A stretch of DNA of 34,749 nucleotides from an uncultured Gardnerella sp. (GTDB lineage: Bacteria > Actinomycetota > Actinomycetes > Actinomycetales > Bifidobacteriaceae): NCBI GenBank assembly GCA_947252975.1, contig CAMXWX010000008.1, positions 1 to 34,749 on the forward strand, in the 5' to 3' direction. Of the stretch, positions 1 through 8,026 are shown piece by piece. The first letter of the stretch is position 1, and every line of letters starts with the position of its first letter. The notes beneath the pieces were generated by a model. The model did not search any database. It saw only the letters and a list, made by a program, of their open reading frames with translations, and was not told the DNA's origin. A program made the translations under genes and the position numbers.

Positions 1-700
1 CTTCAACGCTTATTGCAATAGGATTTGCATAATACATCTCTAAAACCCATCGTGGCGCGTGGGCTGCAACCATTTGCCACGTGTAGAAGCACGGCGCAAG
101 CCATACAGCAACCATTGCTACCAAGTCTGTAATGTTTTCTGCATCTCGGTAAAAAACGTTTATTGCTCCAAAGAATAATCCAAGACCAAACGCAAACGTA
201 CACACGCTAATAAATCCGATTATTGCCACTATTACGCCTGCAAAATCTGGAATCCACCCCATGCATAAGGCTCCGATTATAAGCACGATTACTTGTGGGA
301 AAAAGTGCACAAAAGCAACTCGTAGCGATGCAAGTGGGAATAGTTCTCTAGGAAGATAGATTTTTTGTATTAAGCCAGCATTAGAAAGTATTGATCTTGT
401 GCAATTAGAGAATGCTTCTACAAAAAAGTTTGTTACTATGATTCCGCTAAAAAGGTACAGTGGGTAGGCTTGAATTCCACCTCCGCGGCCAAGTCCTAAG
501 AAAATTCCCATTGCAACGTAGAACACTACAAATTGTGTTATTGGCTTTACGTACGTCCAAGCCATACCGAGCCAAGAACCGCGATATCTTATGCGTACTT
601 CTTTTTTTACAAGTAAGTCAAGCAAATAAAGGTATCTTGGAATGTCAATCAGACCTTTGCTTCTACCAGGGTGATAGATGGCGTCAGACTTTGTTGTCAT
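1..700 (-). CDS. ABC-2 type polysaccharide export permease (Wzm/TagG family), 3' end cut off
   Basis: Reading the complement from 700 gives an uninterrupted frame of 233 codons running off the left edge. It begins MTTKSDAIYHPGRSKG, followed by the family's amphipathic entry (DLLVKKEVRIRYRGSWLGMAW) and the first membrane spans. Further in are an IYLPRELFPLAS segment and a late FYRDAENI stretch, all typical of Wzm/TagG/RfbA permeases. These pair with an ATPase (Wzt/TagH) to export undecaprenyl-linked polysaccharide or teichoic acid. The ATPase would be expected just beyond the left edge. The ATG at 700-698 is preceded by AAAGG at a suitable distance. The gene is divergent from the epimerase at 878 and belongs to the surface-polysaccharide locus. 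Family assignment is firm; the substrate is inferred from the neighbours. Confidence 0.85.
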   Translation of the reverse strand, partial: MTTKSDAIYHPGRSKGLIDIPRYLYLLDLLVKKEVRIRYRGSWLGMAWTYVKPITQFVVFYVAMGIFLGLGRGGGIQAYPLYLFSGIIVTNFFVEAFSNCTRSILSNAGLIQKIYLPRELFPLASLRVAFVHFFPQVIVLIIGALCMGWIPDFAGVIVAIIGFISVCTFAFGLGLFFGAINVFYRDAENITDLVAMVAVWLAPCFYTWQMVAAHAPRWVLEMYYANPIAISVE

Positions 701-727
701 CGCTGCCTTTCTTACAAAATTTGCAGT

Positions 728-791
728 GTGCATGCACGTATAACTTTGTTAAGTTTACATTTGGGGATTGATTTGTGCTAATAACTAGCAC
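728..791. promoter_or_regulatory. Divergent intergenic region with two inverted repeats
   Basis: The 177-base gap between the divergent permease and epimerase genes holds a perfect palindrome GTGCATGCAC (728-737). It also holds an inverted repeat GTGCTA-N5-TAGCAC (775-791). Their position between two divergent promoters would suit an operator, but no regulator is recognisable nearby. Function is inference only. Confidence 0.25.
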
Positions 792-863
792 GTGTTTTGT
801 GTTAGGTTGCTTTTGTTTATAGCTTTACTGTGCTTGGCATGTTTGAAAGTTTTTATACGCTGC

Positions 864-869
864 TAAACT
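864..869 (+). promoter_or_regulatory. Putative -10 box of a leaderless promoter
   Basis: TAAACT ends 8 bases before the ATG at 878, and a TTGAAA lies at 843-848 with a short 15-base spacer. There is no Shine-Dalgarno before the ATG (the preceding bases are GAAAAATT). This fits the actinobacterial leaderless arrangement in which transcription starts at or next to the A of ATG. Confidence 0.35.
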
Positions 870-877
870 GAAAAATT

Positions 878-1720
878 ATGAGTAAGCGAATTCTTGTTAC
901 TGGTGCTGGTGGGTATATTGGTCGTCACGTTGTTAAAGCTCTTTTAGATGCAGGCGCTAGCGTAATTGCTTCCGACTTGCGTTTAGACGGTGTTGATGAG
1001 CGCGCAACGCGTATTGAAGCGAATATTTTTAGCGATGATGCTGATTTGTTCACAAAGCTTGGGTCCCCAGACGTTTGCTTGCACATGGCTTGGCGCAACG
1101 GTTTTAAGCATGCTGCAGACACTCACATGGAAGATTTATCGAATCATTATCGATTTATTCGTCTTATGCTTCAAGGTGGCTTAAAGCAGATTGCTGTTAT
1201 GGGTTCTATGCACGAAGTTGGCTACTGGGAGGGCGCTATTGATGAGAGCACGCCTTGCAAGCCAGCTTCTATGTATGGCATTTCTAAGAATGCTTTGCGT
1301 GAAGCTACTTTGCTTTTGGGTAAAGAGTATAATGCCACTGTTCAATGGATTCGCGCGTACTACATTGTTGGCGACGACGCTCGTGGAAACTCTATTTTCT
1401 CTAAACTTCTTCAAGCTGCTCAAGAAGGAAAGAAGACTTTTCCGTTTACCACTGGAAAAAACAAGTACGATTTTATTAATGTAGACGTGTTGGCTAAGCA
1501 AATTGCTGCAACCGTTTTGCAAGATGAAGTAAATGGCGTAATTAATTGCTGCACGGGGGAGCCTGTTTCGCTTGCAGATCGCGTTGAGCGTTACATTCGC
1601 GAGAATAATCTTGATATTTCGCTTGAGTATGGCGCATTTCCAGATAGACCATACGATTCTCCAGCAGTTTGGGGAGATAATAGCAAAATCCAAAAGATTA
1701 TGAGTGATTTTCTAAAATAG
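878..1720 (+). CDS. NAD-dependent epimerase/dehydratase (extended SDR family)
   Basis: This 280-residue protein is an extended short-chain dehydrogenase/reductase, probably acting on a nucleotide sugar for the surface-polysaccharide locus. The N-terminus carries the Rossmann glycine motif TGAGGYIG (Gly9, Gly12, Gly15). The catalytic Tyr133-x3-Lys137 lies in SMYGISK. The length is a little short of the 310-350 residues usual for UDP-glucose 4-epimerases, so the exact reaction (4-epimerase, dehydratase or reductase) cannot be named. The start has no Shine-Dalgarno but has a -10-like box 8 bases upstream, suggesting a leaderless message. The gene is 64 bases upstream of the GtrB-like gene on the same strand, so the two are probably co-transcribed. 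Confidence 0.85.
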   Translation: MSKRILVTGAGGYIGRHVVKALLDAGASVIASDLRLDGVDERATRIEANIFSDDADLFTKLGSPDVCLHMAWRNGFKHAADTHMEDLSNHYRFIRLMLQGGLKQIAVMGSMHEVGYWEGAIDESTPCKPASMYGISKNALREATLLLGKEYNATVQWIRAYYIVGDDARGNSIFSKLLQAAQEGKKTFPFTTGKNKYDFINVDVLAKQIAATVLQDEVNGVINCCTGEPVSLADRVERYIRENNLDISLEYGAFPDRPYDSPAVWGDNSKIQKIMSDFLK

Positions 1721-1784
1721 TTATTGCAAATCGTCACTTTTCTGGATTTTAATGTTAAATTATCGTTTTTAGAAAGGATTAAAG

Positions 1785-2756
1785 TTGCGTGAAACATTAC
1801 AAAACGGCAAGTGCCCATGCATATATTTTGTTCTTCCTTGCTACAACGAGGAGCCTGTTCTTCCGCATACTTCTAGTATTCTTTTAAGCAAAGTTACTTT
1901 TCTTATTGAAAATAAGATTATTTCGGATTCTAGCCGTATTCTTTTTGTGGATGATGGTTCTAGAGATTCAACTTGGAATATTATTTGCGATTTACACCAG
2001 TCGAATCCTTCGCTTTTTGGCGGAGTAAAGCTTGCGCATAATCGTGGTCATCAAAATGCTTTGCTCGCTGGCTTAACTACAGCATATAAATCGGGTTGCG
2101 ATGCTGCAATTTCCATGGACGCTGATTTGCAAGACGATGTTGATGTTGTTGATCAATTTATTGCAAAATATGTGGAAGGCTACGAGGTTGTGTATGGCGT
2201 TCGCTCGTCTAGAGAAACAGACACATGGTTTAAGCGCAACACTGCATTAGCTTTTTACAGTGTTTTTAAGTGGATGGGTGCAGAAACCGTTCCAAATCAT
2301 GCCGATTATAGACTTATGGGCAAGAATGCGTTGAAAGCTCTTTTGGAATATAAAGAAGTTAATCTTTTCTTGCGTGGCATAGTGCCGTCGATTGGCTTTA
2401 AGTCAACAAAAGTTGAGTATGTACGCGGTAAGCGCAAAGCTGGCGTGTCTAAGTATCCGCTTAAAAAGATGATTTCGTTTGCTATAGACGGCATTGCGTC
2501 TTTTTCTACTAAGCCTTTGAGTTTTGTAACATTTGCAGGATTCGCGTCTATTTTAGTTTCGCTATGCGTATTTGTTTACGTAATAGTTTCCGTTTTGCAA
2601 GGGAAAGCAGTTGCTGGTTGGGGCTCTGTTATGTTCTCAATGTGGTTTATTGGCGGATTGATTATGCTTTCAATCGGCATTGTGGGCGAATATATTGGAA
2701 AGATTTACATGGAATCTAAGCATCGCCCACGTTACGAGATTGAAACACTTATTTAA
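1785..2756 (+). CDS. GtrB-type polyprenyl-phosphate glycosyltransferase (GT2)
   Basis: The 323-residue protein has an N-terminal GT-A fold. VDDGSRDST follows the first strands, and the metal-binding Asp112-x-Asp114 lies in SMDADLQDD. After the KYPLKKMISFAIDGI linker come two C-terminal membrane spans (about 246-270 and 279-303) and a short cytosolic tail. This is the architecture of GtrB, GacI and DPM1-like enzymes, which load a sugar from a nucleotide donor onto undecaprenyl phosphate on the inner membrane face. The start is TTG at 1785, preceded by AGAAAGGA at 1771-1778. The product would serve as lipid-linked donor for a GT-C enzyme, and the convergent gene at 2829-4517 is the obvious candidate. 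No GtrA-like flippase is in the window. The sugar is unknown. Confidence 0.88.
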   Translation: MRETLQNGKCPCIYFVLPCYNEEPVLPHTSSILLSKVTFLIENKIISDSSRILFVDDGSRDSTWNIICDLHQSNPSLFGGVKLAHNRGHQNALLAGLTTAYKSGCDAAISMDADLQDDVDVVDQFIAKYVEGYEVVYGVRSSRETDTWFKRNTALAFYSVFKWMGAETVPNHADYRLMGKNALKALLEYKEVNLFLRGIVPSIGFKSTKVEYVRGKRKAGVSKYPLKKMISFAIDGIASFSTKPLSFVTFAGFASILVSLCVFVYVIVSVLQGKAVAGWGSVMFSMWFIGGLIMLSIGIVGEYIGKIYMESKHRPRYEIETLI

Positions 2757-2809
2757 GTTGCTAACGCCTTATACTTGTTTGTTTGGTACATTTATAAAGC
2801 GTTAACAAC
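2757..2809. terminator. Bidirectional hairpin terminator between convergent genes
   Basis: Arms 2757-2773 and 2793-2809 pair over 15 of 17 positions around a 19-base loop. Both non-matching positions are C/A on the plus strand, which become G/U wobbles on the minus strand. The minus-strand RNA can therefore pair along the whole stem. On the plus strand the hairpin is followed by CTTTATTTTTAG. It sits directly after the stop at 2756 and 20 bases past the stop of the opposing gene. Confidence 0.7.
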
Positions 2810-2828
2810 TTTATTTTTAGTTAGTAAT

Positions 2829-4517
2829 TTAGAATTTTACGATTATATACTTGTTATCTAAAACAGTAGTGCATTCATTCGAAGGCCAAGAAGGAATATC
2901 TTGCGCGGCTTTTTCTGCATTCATATAGTCGGATTCTGATCCAAGTGTTTCTAGATTAACTCCAGTAGTTGAGCTTATGAAACCACTTTTTACCCATGTG
3001 CCGTGAGTAGTTGAGAATCCAATCTCAAACATTGATCGCCCAATAAGTTCAAGCTGATTTGGCTTAAATTCACTAGGATTGTAGTTTGCTTTATGATTTC
3101 CAACGAATACTACTTTAAGCGGATTTTTATGATTTGCTTGTATTGCTTCTATTCTTCTAACAACGTCTTGAGCAATGTAATAGTCTTGGTTGTAAGTCAT
3201 GTATTCCGTGTAGTACAAGCGGTTTACTGTAAACGACTGGCTTAATCCAATAATTGCAAGAAGAACGCATGCAATAATCGTTGTTAAAGTCTTTTTGCTA
3301 AATTGCATAATGTAATGCAACAAATACATGCATGCAAAAGCTCCAGCAAGAGGGTATGTTAGTTCCGTTCGCGCTACTCCAGATGTGCCAAGTATTACGC
3401 TCATCATCATAGGGCTTGCAACTATAGCAATAGCAAAAATAATAGTAAAAGCGTTAAGTTTTTTACGAATCACTTGAACAATAATTAACAGCACTAAAGC
3501 AATTAATGCAATTGTTATAAATACGCTATGGAATATTGTTCTTCCTAGATACATGCTTTTTGCATGCGAAAGTATAGTATGAATGATTGTTGATATAGGG
3601 TCTTTGCCCCAGCGCATTTGGTTCTTAATGTATGGATCCGTAAAGGTGTGGTTGGCAGCCATAACAATCTTGTTCAAAATCGCATAGCATGCATAACTTG
3701 CTATAAACACGCAAATATACGTAAAAACGTAAGTTACTGTGTTTTTGAATTTGCATGCATAGTTTCCTTTAACTATTAGCGCAATCATGGCTGTTCCAGC
3801 AATAAAAACAGTAGTCATTGCTAGGTAGATTGTGAATCCAAAAAGTGCAAAAACAATAGCCATTAGTGAGTATGTTAAAAGAGTTTTAAGTTCTTTACGA
3901 GTTTGGTACGCGTTATGCGCACACATAAGCGATATGCTAACAAACATTAGCGCACAAGCTACATCATCTCCCATAAGCAAGAATCCAAGCATTTCTGCAA
4001 GAATAGGAGCGCTTATAAACGGAATTATAAATAAAGCTGGGTGGAATTTTGCGCCTAAATTATGCGATTTGCTAAACAAGTATGCCCATGTTGTTGCAGA
4101 CGCAAAAAGCGCAAGAACCATTAAGATTCCAGCTAATGAATTGTTATACCAGTATCTTCCTGTAATGTACTTAAAAGCTAGCAATCCAAAGCGTTCTAGG
4201 CGAATCCAAGAATTATAAAGATTGTTTGCGCGTGCAATCATCCCCTCTGTATCTATAGAGAAAGTGTTAGAAAAAGCTTTTTGGCCGTATGCAATAATCA
4301 AAAAAATCGCGCTTATTGCAAGTTCTGCAACATTAGATTTACAAAAATAAATGAAGTCTTTAAAAGAATACGTTTTTTCTGCAACTGTATCAATTGCGTT
4401 ATTATCTATGCTTTTTTCGTTATTTTTTACTAGCACGTTATTTTTTACTAGCACAGATGAGTTGTGTATTGGATTATTATTTAGTGTTTTAATGCCACTA
4501 GACTCCGTTTGATTCAT
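2829..4517 (-). CDS. Multi-spanning GtrII-like glycosyltransferase (GT-C type)
   Basis: This 562-residue membrane protein has a 60-residue hydrophilic N-terminus, about ten to twelve hydrophobic segments, and a C-terminal soluble part of about 110 residues. After the first span comes FSIDTEGMIARANNLYN, then WIRLERFGLLAFKYI. That block (an acidic pair in the first outer loop, then W-x-x-x-x-RFG) recalls the glucosyltransferase GtrII family. Those GT-C enzymes take a sugar from a polyprenyl-phosphate donor and add it to a polysaccharide on the outer face. The GtrB-like gene converging on it (1785-2756) would supply the donor. The start at 4517 has AAAGG upstream on the minus strand. The N-terminal region contains a perfect in-frame 18-bp duplication (VLVKNN twice). 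Family assignment is from memory of the motif, so moderate. Confidence 0.65.
   Translation of the reverse strand: MNQTESSGIKTLNNNPIHNSSVLVKNNVLVKNNEKSIDNNAIDTVAEKTYSFKDFIYFCKSNVAELAISAIFLIIAYGQKAFSNTFSIDTEGMIARANNLYNSWIRLERFGLLAFKYITGRYWYNNSLAGILMVLALFASATTWAYLFSKSHNLGAKFHPALFIIPFISAPILAEMLGFLLMGDDVACALMFVSISLMCAHNAYQTRKELKTLLTYSLMAIVFALFGFTIYLAMTTVFIAGTAMIALIVKGNYACKFKNTVTYVFTYICVFIASYACYAILNKIVMAANHTFTDPYIKNQMRWGKDPISTIIHTILSHAKSMYLGRTIFHSVFITIALIALVLLIIVQVIRKKLNAFTIIFAIAIVASPMMMSVILGTSGVARTELTYPLAGAFACMYLLHYIMQFSKKTLTTIIACVLLAIIGLSQSFTVNRLYYTEYMTYNQDYYIAQDVVRRIEAIQANHKNPLKVVFVGNHKANYNPSEFKPNQLELIGRSMFEIGFSTTHGTWVKSGFISSTTGVNLETLGSESDYMNAEKAAQDIPSWPSNECTTVLDNKYIIVKF
4419..4454 (-). repeat. 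Perfect 18-bp tandem duplication inside the GtrII-like gene
   Basis: Positions 4419-4436 and 4437-4454 are identical (plus strand GTTATTTTTTACTAGCAC). They encode VLVKNN twice in the cytosolic N-terminal tail, keeping frame. Each copy contains a T6 run. Confidence 0.9.
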
Positions 4518-4565
4518 GATACAACCTTTCTATGCGTTTAATCTATATGCGCTACTTACAATTGT

Positions 4566-4593
4566 ATTATAAGATTCTATACATGCTCAACAA
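4566..4593 (-). promoter_or_regulatory. Putative promoter of the GtrII-like gene
   Basis: On the minus strand a perfect -10 TATAAT (plus 4566-4571) is preceded, 16 bases upstream, by TTGTTG (plus 4588-4593). Transcription would start near 4559, giving a leader of about 40 bases that includes the AAAGG ribosome site before the ATG at 4517. The -35 match is weak. Confidence 0.45.
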
Positions 4594-4671
4594 GCTATAA
4601 GGATTACGTTTAGTAGTACAATAGACATGATTTGTGCTGTTTTACTGATTAGAGTGCAATGGAGACGATTT

Positions 4672-5994
4672 ATGAATCCTGCAATTTCCATAGTGGTTCC
4701 CGCTTATAACAAAGAGCCGTATATTAAGCAATGTATGGATTCACTTATTAATCAAACTCTTAAAGACATTGAGATTATTGTTGTTGACGATGCTAGTACA
4801 GATAATACTTTGCAAATTCTTCGCGATTATGAGCATAAAGATTCTAGAGTAAAAATTATTGCTAAGGCTTTGAATGGCGGATTGCATATGGCTCGCAAAA
4901 CTGCTGTTGAGGCAACTACTGGAGATTACGTTCTTTTTGTTGACGCAGATGATGAGATTGAGCTTAAAACTTGCGAAGTTCTTTACTCGTACGCTAGTAG
5001 TCATCCTGCAGACATATTGCATTTTGGTGTTTCTATTCACCCAGAAGGCAAATCGGAGGAGGATTTTGCATACAGATACGATCAAATGTTTGCGCAAACT
5101 AATGGGGATCAATCGGGAGACAATATTATAAAATCGTCGTTTTCTAGCAATCTTGCTCATTGGGTGCCTTGGAGTATGTTAACAGCACTTTTTAAGGGTG
5201 ATTTAATACGCGCTTCTTTTGAAAAAACAGTTTCTACTAGACTCACTAAAGTCGAAGACGCATACGAATACTTTGTAACGGCATCTTCTGCTAATACTTT
5301 GAAGGACTTAACGGCGTTCCGCGCGCTTAAATACCATATTGGCAGAGGAATTTCTGGAAGATCTAAAATAAGCGTTGAAAGATTTAGCACGGAACAGCAA
5401 TACATTAAAGATGTTGTGAATGCTTTTTGCGATTTTGCTGGCGATTTTGTTGACGATTCCAACGGTGCTTTTGTTAATGATTCTTTCGACGATTGCGCGC
5501 TGAAAAGTCGCAAGCAAACCGTTGAAGAAGCTGCAAAATGGTTTAATAATCGCGCTTTGAAAATAGTAAAAGATGAGTTCTTTACAAGACTAAAAGTCGA
5601 GGATTTTCAAGAAGCAATAAACGCTGTTATTGAAACATGGGGATTAGAGCGCGCGTGCTTGATTGTGCTAGAAGAGCTTGTGCACCTTATGAATCAAGTT
5701 GTAGAAGATGATTGCGTAATAAAACACGGCTCCGTTTGTGATGCTCTTCTTAACGTTTACCGAAACATTAAACCAGATAGTTTTAATGATTCACAGAACG
5801 CAACTTATGCTGAGCAAGTAGACTTAATGTCTTTGCATATTATGCAAGTGAGTAAACAAAAATACGAAGAAGAACAAAAACGTTTGCAAATTGAAGAGCA
5901 AAAACGTTATGACGCAATGCCAGCTTATAAGCGTTTTGCAAAAAAGATAAAAAATATGGTTAAAAACTTAACTAAACCAAAGAATGATAAATAA
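4672..5994 (+). CDS. Glycosyltransferase family 2
   Basis: This 440-residue GT-A enzyme opens with ISIVVPAYNKEPYIKQCMDS, then VVDDASTDNT, and has FVDADDEIE as the DxD-type metal motif. The C-terminal half is helical and ends in a charged Glu/Lys-rich, coiled-coil-like stretch with a basic tail (KRFAKKIKNMVKNL), possibly a peripheral membrane contact. I chose the ATG at 4672, which has GGAGA at 4661-4665. An upstream in-frame ATG at 4627 has no ribosome site, and a -10-like TACAAT at 4617-4622 would place the transcript start just after it. It is the first gene of the plus-strand polysaccharide operon. Donor and acceptor are unknown. Confidence 0.82.
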   Translation: MNPAISIVVPAYNKEPYIKQCMDSLINQTLKDIEIIVVDDASTDNTLQILRDYEHKDSRVKIIAKALNGGLHMARKTAVEATTGDYVLFVDADDEIELKTCEVLYSYASSHPADILHFGVSIHPEGKSEEDFAYRYDQMFAQTNGDQSGDNIIKSSFSSNLAHWVPWSMLTALFKGDLIRASFEKTVSTRLTKVEDAYEYFVTASSANTLKDLTAFRALKYHIGRGISGRSKISVERFSTEQQYIKDVVNAFCDFAGDFVDDSNGAFVNDSFDDCALKSRKQTVEEAAKWFNNRALKIVKDEFFTRLKVEDFQEAINAVIETWGLERACLIVLEELVHLMNQVVEDDCVIKHGSVCDALLNVYRNIKPDSFNDSQNATYAEQVDLMSLHIMQVSKQKYEEEQKRLQIEEQKRYDAMPAYKRFAKKIKNMVKNLTKPKNDK

Positions 5995-6082
5995 AGTCTA
6001 AAAAATAAATTTGAGATTAAACAAAATACAAAATTACACAATAGAATAATCAAAGATAATTAAAGGTAAATCGGGAGATAAC

Positions 6083-8026
6083 ATGATTTTGGAAAATCCA
6101 AAGCGCTTGGGCATTTTCTTCTTCTATGATGCGCAAGGTCACGCAGACCGTTATGTGTCTACGTTGCTTGACGGATTTAAGCCATTCTTTAACGAGCTTG
6201 CGATTGTAGTAAACGGAAAAATAGACGAACCAAGCAAAGCAATGCTTAAAAGCTATGCGAATAAGTTTATTTTGCGCGAAAACAAGGGTTTTGACGTGTG
6301 GGCGTACAAAACTGCAATGGACTCTTACGGTTGGGAGAATCTGGAAAAGTTTGATGAAGTAGTGTTATTTAACGCTACGATTATGGGGCCAGTTTATCCG
6401 TTTAGCGAAATGTTTAACGCTATGAACGCAAAAGACCTTGATTTTTGGGGCATAACAAAGTTTCATAAGGTTAATGGAGACCCGTTTGGATACAGTCCGT
6501 ACGGATATTTGCCAGAACATATTCAATCGCATTTTCACGCATACAGAAAAAGCTTTGTTCAATCCAAAGATTTTCAGGATTATTGGAATAATCTTCCACC
6601 AATCAACAGCTACTTTGAGTCGGTTGGATTACATGAATCTGTGTTTACAAAGCGATTTGCAGACAAGGGATACAAGTGGTCTGTATACGTTGATACGAGT
6701 GATTTAGAAGGCTATTCTTATGGTCCAATAACGTATGCTGCAAGGCAGATTGTGGAATATAAGCGTTGCCCGATTTTTAAGCGCAGGTCGTTCTTCCACG
6801 ATTACTCCGACGTTTCTACGCAATCTGTTGGAAACCAAGCATTGGATTTATACGAGTATTTGCGGGATCACACCGATTACAACACGGATTTGATTTGGGA
6901 AAATGCTTTGCGAAGCATGAATATGGCAGATTTGATGAAGAATCTTCATTTGCGATACATTTTGCCGCAAAATCAGATTGTAGAAAACTCATCAACAGCT
7001 ACATCAACATCTACTGCTAAGCCTGCATCTAAGCCAAAAGTCGCGTTGTGCATGCACTTGTATTACATGGATTTGCTAGATAAAAGTTTGCACTATATTC
7101 AATCCATGCCGCAAGGATGTGACGTTATTTTAACTGTAGGATCGAAAGAAAACCAGCAAATCGTGAAACAACGCGTGAAACAACTTCCGTATAACGTAGA
7201 CGTGCGGTTGATTGAAAATCGAGGTAGAGATGTGAGCGCATTCTTAGTGGGCGGCGGCGCAGATCTTATGAAGTACGATTACGTATGCTTTGCTCACGAT
7301 AAAAAAGTCACGCAATTATCTCCTCGAAGCATAGGTGACGGATTCGCTTACAAGTGTTTTGAAAATATTCTTGCAAGTAAAGAGTATGTGCAAAACGTTA
7401 TAAATCTATTTGAAACGCATCCGCGACTTGGAATGGCAATGCCAACGCCGCCAAATCATGCAGACTACTTCCCAGGATTTACATACACTTGGGGTCCAAA
7501 CTTTGAGGGTACAAAGAAATTCCTAGAAAAAACGTTAGGAATTAGCGTTCCGTTAGACGAAAATAAAGACGCTATAGCTCCGCTTGGCACAATGTTTTGG
7601 TTCCGTACAAAAGCACTGCACGGGCTATTGGATAGAAAGTGGACTTACGAAGATTTTCCAGCAGAACCGCTAAAAATAGACGGAACGTTGTTGCACTTTA
7701 TAGAGCGAGCATACGGGTATGTGCCGCAATCCAACGGATACTACGACGCATACATATTCTCCAACCACTTTGCGCGAATAGAAATGACGAATCTAGAATT
7801 CGATGTTCGAGAACTATCAAAATCTGTTAGCACGCCGTGGATTAAGCACAATTTGGAAGAAACTTGTAGAGAAGTAATGCGCGGAAAGCGCTTCCGCTAC
7901 ACTGTTTTAAGAGTGCTAAAAAGTATCGCAAAACGCGTATTTTATAAGGCTTTGTACATAGCTCAAAGAATTGTACACATTTGTCGTAAAGGTAACGTTG
8001 GTAGTGAAGGTAAAGAAGATGAGTGA
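6083..8026 (+). CDS. RgpF-type rhamnan synthesis protein F
   Basis: This 647-residue protein has the tandem layout of the rhamnan synthesis F family (RgpF). The first half begins LGIFFFYDAQGHADRYV and includes NKGFDVWAYK and FNATIMGPVYP. After a Ser/Thr/Lys linker near residues 306-322, the second half begins ALCMHLYYMDLL. It continues with IENRGRDVSAFLV, CFAHDKKVTQL and then PLGTMFWFRTKAL. In streptococci RgpF takes part in assembling the rhamnose-glucose cell-wall polysaccharide. The gene follows the GT2 gene after an 88-base AT-rich gap. GGGAGA (6073-6078) lies four bases before the ATG. The stop overlaps the next gene by 8 bases, so the two are translationally coupled. Rhamnose itself is an inference, since no rmlABCD genes are in the window. 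Confidence 0.85.
   Translation: MILENPKRLGIFFFYDAQGHADRYVSTLLDGFKPFFNELAIVVNGKIDEPSKAMLKSYANKFILRENKGFDVWAYKTAMDSYGWENLEKFDEVVLFNATIMGPVYPFSEMFNAMNAKDLDFWGITKFHKVNGDPFGYSPYGYLPEHIQSHFHAYRKSFVQSKDFQDYWNNLPPINSYFESVGLHESVFTKRFADKGYKWSVYVDTSDLEGYSYGPITYAARQIVEYKRCPIFKRRSFFHDYSDVSTQSVGNQALDLYEYLRDHTDYNTDLIWENALRSMNMADLMKNLHLRYILPQNQIVENSSTATSTSTAKPASKPKVALCMHLYYMDLLDKSLHYIQSMPQGCDVILTVGSKENQQIVKQRVKQLPYNVDVRLIENRGRDVSAFLVGGGADLMKYDYVCFAHDKKVTQLSPRSIGDGFAYKCFENILASKEYVQNVINLFETHPRLGMAMPTPPNHADYFPGFTYTWGPNFEGTKKFLEKTLGISVPLDENKDAIAPLGTMFWFRTKALHGLLDRKWTYEDFPAEPLKIDGTLLHFIERAYGYVPQSNGYYDAYIFSNHFARIEMTNLEFDVRELSKSVSTPWIKHNLEETCREVMRGKRFRYTVLRVLKSIAKRVFYKALYIAQRIVHICRKGNVGSEGKEDE

Noticed and set aside
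4627..4671. Upstream start of the first operon GT2 (ATG 4627)
   Set aside because: No ribosome site; the -10-like TACAAT is only four bases upstream, so the transcript would start inside that codon region. ATG 4672 has GGAGA and matches the family N-terminus.
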